A DNA stretch of 64,000 bases, taken from assembly GCA_037903475.1 (NCBI GenBank), contig JBAJFG010000071.1, positions 1,424,001-1,488,000 on the forward strand, written 5' to 3'. Of this stretch, positions 57,595 through 64,000 are shown piece by piece; the first letter of the stretch is position 1; each line of letters starts with the position of its first letter. The position numbers were made by a program, and so were the translations under genes. The notes under the pieces were generated by a model. It searched no databases and was not told the origin of the DNA. It was given only the letters and a program-made list of their open reading frames with translations. This DNA comes from Ancylostoma caninum (Eukaryota; Nematoda; Chromadorea; Rhabditida; Ancylostomatidae).

Positions 57595-57776
57595 ACAGAT
57601 TCTAATGGTGGTTTTTAATGCTACTGTGAAAATTGAACGTACGTACAACCAATGATTCATAGAAAGTCGAAAATAGGAAATCAAATTAATAATTGAATCC
57701 TAGAGAATCTCGAATTTACTCTAAAACCATATCAAAGGACCAATTAGATAATACGTGGAAAGACTCCTTAAGTAAG
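57595..57776 (+). repeat. Long inverted repeat, left copy
   Basis: Includes ACGTACGTACAACCAATGATT, AAATCAAATTAATAATTGAA, CTCGAATTTACTCTAAAAC and AAGGACCAATTAGATAATAC. The reverse complements appear in reversed order at 60641-60815. Roughly 170 bases are clearly similar by eye. Confidence 0.75.
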
Positions 57777-60640
57777 AAGCTAGGATGGGGCCCGAATGGC
57801 AGCACATCAAACGGTATTGGTAATCCATTTTATGCATTTACTTATTCATTCATTCTTTTACTCGTTTGTTTATTCGTCTGTATATTGACATGTCTACTTA
57901 CATTCACATTTATATTACATATACAATCAATTACATACAATTGTGCTTACATTTACCATGACTTAAACTTAGATTTACGTACGTGTGCACTTTCGAGGAG
58001 TGCCTTATCATGACAAAAAATCAAGCCACACTAATACACGAATAGAGAATAAGTAAATATAAAGCGTAGCTACATGAAAGCATATTTTTTCCACTTCTCA
58101 TAAGAGAATGATAAAAGTAATCCCCCCCCCCCTTCCGAAAGGCAATACAAGTCAAACACTTTCGACATTGAGAGACTTTCCTTAATTGAGCGTTTTCTAA
58201 GCAGCCTGATGGGGGAGGGGAGTCTGTGAGAGAAATCGCTGTTCTTTTAGTCAAGCAGAAAGCAGTCTCCCCTTGGAATTGAGTTGCTCATGAATAACTC
58301 ATTTGGCTAAACGAAACAGCTCTCTGTCCCAATAGAATTGGAAATGTACACTGTTTCCCACTTTCAATTCGCTTCTCAATACGCTGCCTTTGACAGTAAT
58401 GTAGTTTGGTCCCGTTTCGCCTCGCCAGAAAAAAAAGGAACCTGCAAATGGAGGACTATGACCGCTGCAACGAAAGCAACCCTGCAGCTATAAATTTGGT
58501 GGGATGTTTATTATTCTTGATCTTCTAATGCACTCCCTCGATGGTTTTATTTCCCCTAGCTTTTGGCATTTAATGCCTTCGCTAGAGCCTAACTTTCAGA
58601 TATCACACAACATAAGCCACATGCAAATAGACATGCAAACAAATAGCAACTGTACCGTGTGGCAAGGCGTTGAATTTCGACTCTAGTATCAAAACAGTAG
58701 GGCTAACTTATGTAGAAAGACTTATCGAGAAAGAAAAGACCACAAGGCAACAAGGAAGACAAGACTTACCCCTTGTTGCCGATGACAGAGTGAGAATTAC
58801 GGAAACGAGGGCGTTAATGTACAGCCAAGGAATATAATCGGCTGATCAATCGCAATACTCCTTTAGGTCTTCCTTAGTGTTGATCTCTGGTAAATGTCTT
58901 CTTATTTCCCTAGCTTCCATAATCTTTCGCTCCAACGTCTTCGGCAAGTGACGATGGAGAAGACGGACGAACCAAAAACAGTGGTGGCGGCTCATTCTTG
59001 TGTTTCAAGGTCCGATGCCTCAAAAAAATCTGGGTTGGCCAGTGTTATCCTGTGTTCGTGTAACCTTGTTCACAACAGTGTGATGCTTTCGCTGATCTAT
59101 TTCTCACCCCTCCAGCACAGCTGATCATATGTATAGACAGTGCCTCGAAGGTCACATATGTATCTTCTCCTCAGTGCAATCCACTTCGATGCACTTTTCT
59201 ATACGAGACTAGACATGAGTAGGCTCTCCAATGTTTAGAAGATCAAGATTAGTAAACTGAAATTGAAACTCAGAGACAGAAGCGTACTAGATTCGTGGGT
59301 TGTTTGAAAAAAACACTCGCTCATTTATCATTGTCAATGGCTTTGACCCCAATGGATTGCTCAATATGCTGCAAAAACTACCCCCCTCGGTTTGGGATGC
59401 CTTTCCTCGTTCGTGATAGGTGGCATTCTTTGTTTGTGGCCTAACGCTTCATCAAAACCACACTAAGGCTACTCTCCTCTCATGTATAAATTTTCCGCCT
59501 CAAACTTCCTGCCCTAGGCAGTAAAACAATATGTATTACACAAGCGAAATGAAATCCAACTCCTGAACAAAAAGTTGAGAGCACTCACCGTGGATACAAG
59601 GAGTATTTTTTGTTCGGTAGCGCCATCAGCGCGAATATTTCACGCATTGAATGTGTGCGGGGAGTTTCTACGGGGTCGGATTGATGCGAAAAATCCACTC
59701 AGAACAACTGAATGAGAAGGAGACACACATCCGCACGACAGCTTCCGTAAACAGACAGTAAGCTGCACAATATGCAGCATCTGTTTTCGGAGGTAGCAGA
59801 TCTCCCACTGTAGTTGCTCCCATTCAGTAGTTGGTAACCTATGGGAAATCCTGAAGATGTAGACATTTGAGAATTTCTATTGTGCGGTCAGAAGCTGACG
59901 CAAAAAGGCAAATATCAGCGAAACTGCATCAGAGAAGAAGCCGCTTAAGGTATTTATGATGTTTACGGACTCACCAACGTATTTCCAGTTTGTTTATATA
60001 GCGCTTCGTTGAGTTATTCATTCGCCTATTTATTTTCATACGTACTTATTTATTTATTTCATGTTTATTTATTGAGTATCTGATGCTGTTTTTGCTCCAA
60101 GAACTTGCTGAAGCTGCTAAAAGCAAGTTCCGATATACTCAAGGGCTCATTTCTGGCGCGAATGTGAAATCAGGCTAAAGTCCGCTTTTAAGACCAGCCT
60201 TGAATTTCGAAGAATTTGCTGACAACTGGTCTACCACCGTTTAGAAATTCTGCCGTATGGGTGCCACCTTCCCTAGCCGAAGGTTTTTAATCGTAGCGAA
60301 AAATCCTTTAAGGAAAAACTCGTCACTGACTATGAGGACCATGAATAAAGTGGTCAATTTTGTCAGCACTCAGGTAAAAACAATGTAAAACTTCTGGAAA
60401 TGAGCATGGAAAGCAAACGTTATCGTAGGAAAACTGGGTGACTGCAGCAGAAATCAGCTGATTCGGATTGAGCCACATCTCACCCCGCAGATACCCGGAT
60501 ACCAAGTCTTAACTTGTTAAATCTTGGGAACACTGATGCCTTCGGCGGTGCAACTTGCGTAGAATTACTGGGACTATCGTCCAGACTCCAAAACATTCAA
60601 AATTCTGGACATGAAGGTTATCGGGGGTGCTGCCTTTAAG
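57777..60640. other. 2.9-kb interval between the inverted repeats
   Basis: AT-rich, with TTTATT-type low-complexity runs near 57820-57960 and 60010-60080 and a C-run near 58124. No transposase or other exon was recognised. If the repeats are the ends of one element, its interior has lost recognisable coding. Confidence 0.4.
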
Positions 60641-60815
60641 TAGTCCTTCAAAGTATTATCTAATTGGTCCTTTTAATTAGTTTTAGAGTAAATTCGAGAG
60701 GTTCTCTAGGATGTAGTTATTAATTTGATTTGCTATTTGTGACTTTTTTCGAATCACTGGTTGTACGTACGTTAAATTTACACAATACCGCTATTAGATT
60801 GATAAATTTTTGTCT
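60641..60815 (-). repeat. Long inverted repeat, right copy
   Basis: Reads GTATTATCTAATTGGTCCTT, GTTTTAGAGTAAATTCGAGAG, TTATTAATTTGATTTGC and CACTGGTTGTACGTACGTTA, the complement of the left copy at 57595-57776. A few indels separate the copies. Confidence 0.75.
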
Positions 60816-62387
60816 TAGTATCATCCACCTTGATAAATCAATTCACTGAATTACGTTACACAGACTGAGCTTCATTTATTTGTTCATCTGTTTATTTACA
60901 TAATACACTGCAAGGATGTGCACATCAAATAGCAATAAATGGCCAAACAGACGTTCTTCACTTCCTGTGACAATGAAGAAATTTTTCGATGTAAGAAAAG
61001 AAGGTGAAGGGCTGAGAACAATGATCGTTCTTATGATACACGCCAAAATTTACCCTAAAAATGTAGTAGAAGAACAAATTCTAGACATTTCTAGGTAGCC
61101 ATACTTCCAACTTATCAGTTAATTGTGTACTAAATGGTGTAAGGGAGAACACCACTTTCTATGAGCATTAGAGCGTAGAAAATCAAACTCAGGATTTCCT
61201 GATGATAGGTATTCTCTATCCCTGACAGATAATGAAGGAGAAGTGTGTTTATTTATCTATTTATTTATTTAGTTATATTGTTAGCAACAGAAAGTAGCTA
61301 ATATAGTTGAACAGATTCTAATGATGATTGATAAGAATTTTACAACTACTTACCGCTTTCGAGGCTTGACATGAACGGCAACATTGTCTCTAAGCTTTCC
61401 GCGTCATACTCTCAAAAACGTTAAGAATAATGGTAGAAGAAGAAAGTAAAAATATAGGAAATGAAAGTCCATGGCCTGTTGAAAGGAAAGTAGTAATAAA
61501 CGTAAAAGTAGGAGACTAAGCAAATTATAGGAGGGCAAACAAGGAGTGCGCCAAAAAAGCCCATGTAAGTAGCCCCGGGCACTGCTGATGGGTGACCGAT
61601 GTCCTTGCAAATGATGGATTACCGTCATAAGAACAGATCCACACACAAGGAGGCACGGCGAGTGCAAATGACATGGGTTGTCGGGAAATTTGTCTGACAA
61701 GGGCTGAAACGAGGGATGCTGGCAATCAACATGATTATGCACTCCATGAAAACATGGAAAACACACTTAATGGCGCATATGCGTTGGCTGTTGCTTCGCA
61801 GAGGCTTCGATAAACACCTTGTCGTTATGCAATAGTAACTGAGAGCTAAATGAGCTGGATACGGTTGGCAGGTTTTGGAGATCTGGAGATTACATATCCG
61901 TGAAGATCAGCATCTTGGGGTTTGGCGTCACTAACAGCAGCCCATCACAACCGCTGAGTGTAAACAAAATTTAAGTCGAATGCCAGTCAAAACAACGCCT
62001 AAGTCTCGCTCAAGGGTCATCCCCTGCTGTTATCTCAACACAATTTGTTGTTGATTGTGCTTCACGCCTGCAGACGAAAGAGGAAGCAAAGGAATTTGCT
62101 TCAAAGAGGAAATAGCACTTATTAAGTACTGTAACATTGGCGATAAAAAGAGACTGAAGAAAAGGAGAACGTTGACAAGCTGCATACAAGTATAACGAAA
62201 AAATGCATGCTGTGCTTGAGAGAGCTGTGCTTTTCTGGATATGCCTACAAAGAAGCACTTTGCGTGAGCTCTTACCTTAATGAAGCGTGACTTTGGCAGA
62301 GAAGAAGGATAAAGTGTAGGCATTGACAGAAACAACTTTTTTTACAAAACTTGTTGGGATCCATTAGCAGTTTTCGTAGTCTACGAA
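60816..62387. other. Gene-free stretch with dispersed-repeat fragments
   Basis: TTTATTTACATAATACACTGC plus AAGGATGTGCA at 60887-60925 matches the tail at 30175. ATATAGTTGAACAGATTCTAA at 61299-61319 directly repeats the sequence just at the edge of the left inverted repeat (near 57588). A 120-codon minus frame at 61404-61766 is leucine-rich and has no domain. Confidence 0.4.
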
Positions 62388-62457
62388 TCTACCTCTAGTA
62401 AAGTTGAGTAGAAACTGCTTGATCTACCTCTAGTAAAGTTGAGTAGACACTGCTTGA
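62388..62457. repeat. Tandem duplication, 35-bp unit
   Basis: Two adjacent copies starting TCTACCTCTAGTAAAGTTGA at 62388 and 62423 differ at one position (GTAGAAACT against GTAGACACT). Confidence 0.9.
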
Positions 62458-64000
62458 ATTCTCTGTTTTAAATACTTTTCAGATAGAATTCTCGAAAACT
62501 CCTGGAAATAATCGTATCAATTTACCTCAAAAAAATAAAAATTTGTGTTGCGATAAGAGCAGATAATGGCCCTTAAAGACAGTGTCCAGGCAAAATTTTC
62601 GAGTATTCGGTTTCTGTGGTTCCTAGGCCATTTTGGCTCCCTGATTCCAGATACGAAACTTACAGATCAAAAAACCCTCGGAAAAACCTTTTTCCAAGAC
62701 CTCTCTTAACTGATTCGGACGAGATATCCGACGGCCATCTCTCTCGTCAGAGAGGGCGCAAGAAAATTTTCATTGGTCTGTAGCGCCCGTTCGCTACCTC
62801 AGCTTTAGCTTCAATAAGTCGGTTTGTTTCCCCTCAGGGGTCCGTATCGCTGCTATAGCACTTTTTGAGCAGATTTGACAAGGAGAGGTATATTTCGATT
62901 ACTGCTGTTGTTGGCAATGTATGTTCGCAGTGCAGAAACTGTCTTTTTCACAAAATAAGTATATTTTCCGCCATTTCTTGGTATCATGGTAACTAAGTGA
63001 TGTGAAGGTCGAGATTGATTATCAAAATATTTCGCTGCCCGATCTACATTATGTGAATAACCACCTCCGTAATGTGATCGTCGCCCACTCCATCAAGTAT
63101 AGACCCGTAAACCATAAATCGGGATCATCTAAAATGAAGAACTGGGGTGTTGAGCAACAGTACCTGAATGTTTAGAACACATACGCGAACTTGAGATGCA
63201 TACACGGAGATGAAACAATCACAGTAGGGAAGCGCCCCCACAATCAGTCCGATATTTTCCAACGATGCTCCACGTTACACCAATTTCACGCGCGCAATAG
63301 TAGACGCCGGGTGGGCGGGCTGGGCACTGGAGATGGGTTTGGGTACTGGGTCTAAGGCGGATATCTCGCTCATTTCTGCGACTTTTTCGCTGAAACTTTG
63401 GCAGTTGCCTATGGAGTCGACCCGCTATCATAATCTAATGAGCACTCAAGCTCAGAGGTTTTGCCTGGACACTGCCTTTAAGCGCACCCCTGTCGTGGAC
63501 CAATTCGGTGTTCCCCTTCACATCTTTATGCAAAACAGGCGATTGATCAGTTGAAATAATTCATATTTTAGCTGATTATCGAGCAGCGTAGTACTGAATT
63601 TTCGGATGGGGTTACGTGCTATTGGGGAAAATTTACTATTTTTGCAACAGCTTCCGCGATCACTTTACTGTGGTAGTCCAGAAAGAGAAGAGGCACAAAA
63701 ATGTGATCACAAGTTGTTCTGGAAGAAGGCATGACTGTTGCATGCAAAAAGTAAAACATCATCTACTAGAATTTAGGCTAACTTCATTCTAAAAGCAGCA
63801 ACTTATGTGCATACAGTAGTGTTGTTCACAGCAGTTATGACAACATCTCCACACGCGTCAGCTGTTTGACAACGAGCATGTTCCTTTCCTGAGGCGATAT
63901 CAGGGGCATAGCTGACTTCTCACACATTTTCTTAGCTGCAATTATCAGAGAGGTTTCATTACCGGTATCCCGAACATATAAAGGAGAGATGCTCTGTGAA
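62458..64000. other. Gene-free stretch to the window end
   Basis: Open frames overlapping on both strands at 63219-63554 sit in a slightly GC-richer block and have no recognisable domain. Nothing else is seen. Confidence 0.35.

Noticed and set aside
61404..61766. Leucine-rich 120-codon minus-strand frame suggesting a membrane protein
   Set aside because: Hydrophobicity comes from a TTT/CTT-rich low-complexity stretch; no splice or homologous context.

Overview
The window reads as a nematode genome, most likely a clade V strongylid such as a hookworm. This is inferred from many short introns with TTTCAG-type acceptors, moderate GC, abundant small inverted-repeat elements and very sparse coding. 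No bacterial, organellar or rRNA features are seen.

The one gene I can identify is a plus-strand orthologue of the BCL11 zinc-finger transcription factors (bcl-11 in worm nomenclature). I rebuilt it by hand from 16 phase-compatible exons between 25627 and 37314, giving about 607 residues. It has the N-terminal C2HC finger, a second single finger and a C-terminal block of three fingers that joins perfectly across introns. The internal finger pair found in vertebrate BCL11A/B is not visible. Further phase-compatible exons at 25271-25555 suggest a longer N-terminus. The 3' UTR probably ends just after an AATAAA at 38580.

Positions 1-25 kb contain no convincing gene. About 14 GC- and CpG-rich islands of 200-700 bases alternate there with AT-rich DNA, and two more lie in the 4.9-kb fourth intron. 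They share the octamer GTCCGCGG and GAAAGCGAAA-like sites, and several form perfect palindromes. This layout fits a cis-regulatory landscape for a developmental regulator, but that is inference.

Positions 38.6-64 kb are repeat-rich. They hold the 3' part of a minus-strand gene (three phase-compatible exons, 40465-40983) encoding a membrane helix plus an acidic cytoplasmic tail, arranged tail-to-tail with bcl-11. There are also isolated coding-like exons at 44606-44737 (minus), 48225-48439 (plus) and 53099-53224 (minus), none of which I can name.

Mobile DNA includes a decayed PIF/Harbinger transposase inside terminal repeats (43102-44362). Its ends match a family of about 110-160 bp elements at 4.3, 6.1, 14.4, 19.3 and 25.9 kb. 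There are also a 0.5-kb foldback element (42.1-42.6 kb), a two-copy 260-290 bp element (9-270 and 53819-54104), a second dispersed pair (9.8 and 23.1 kb) and a roughly 170-bp inverted-repeat pair at 57.6 and 60.7 kb.
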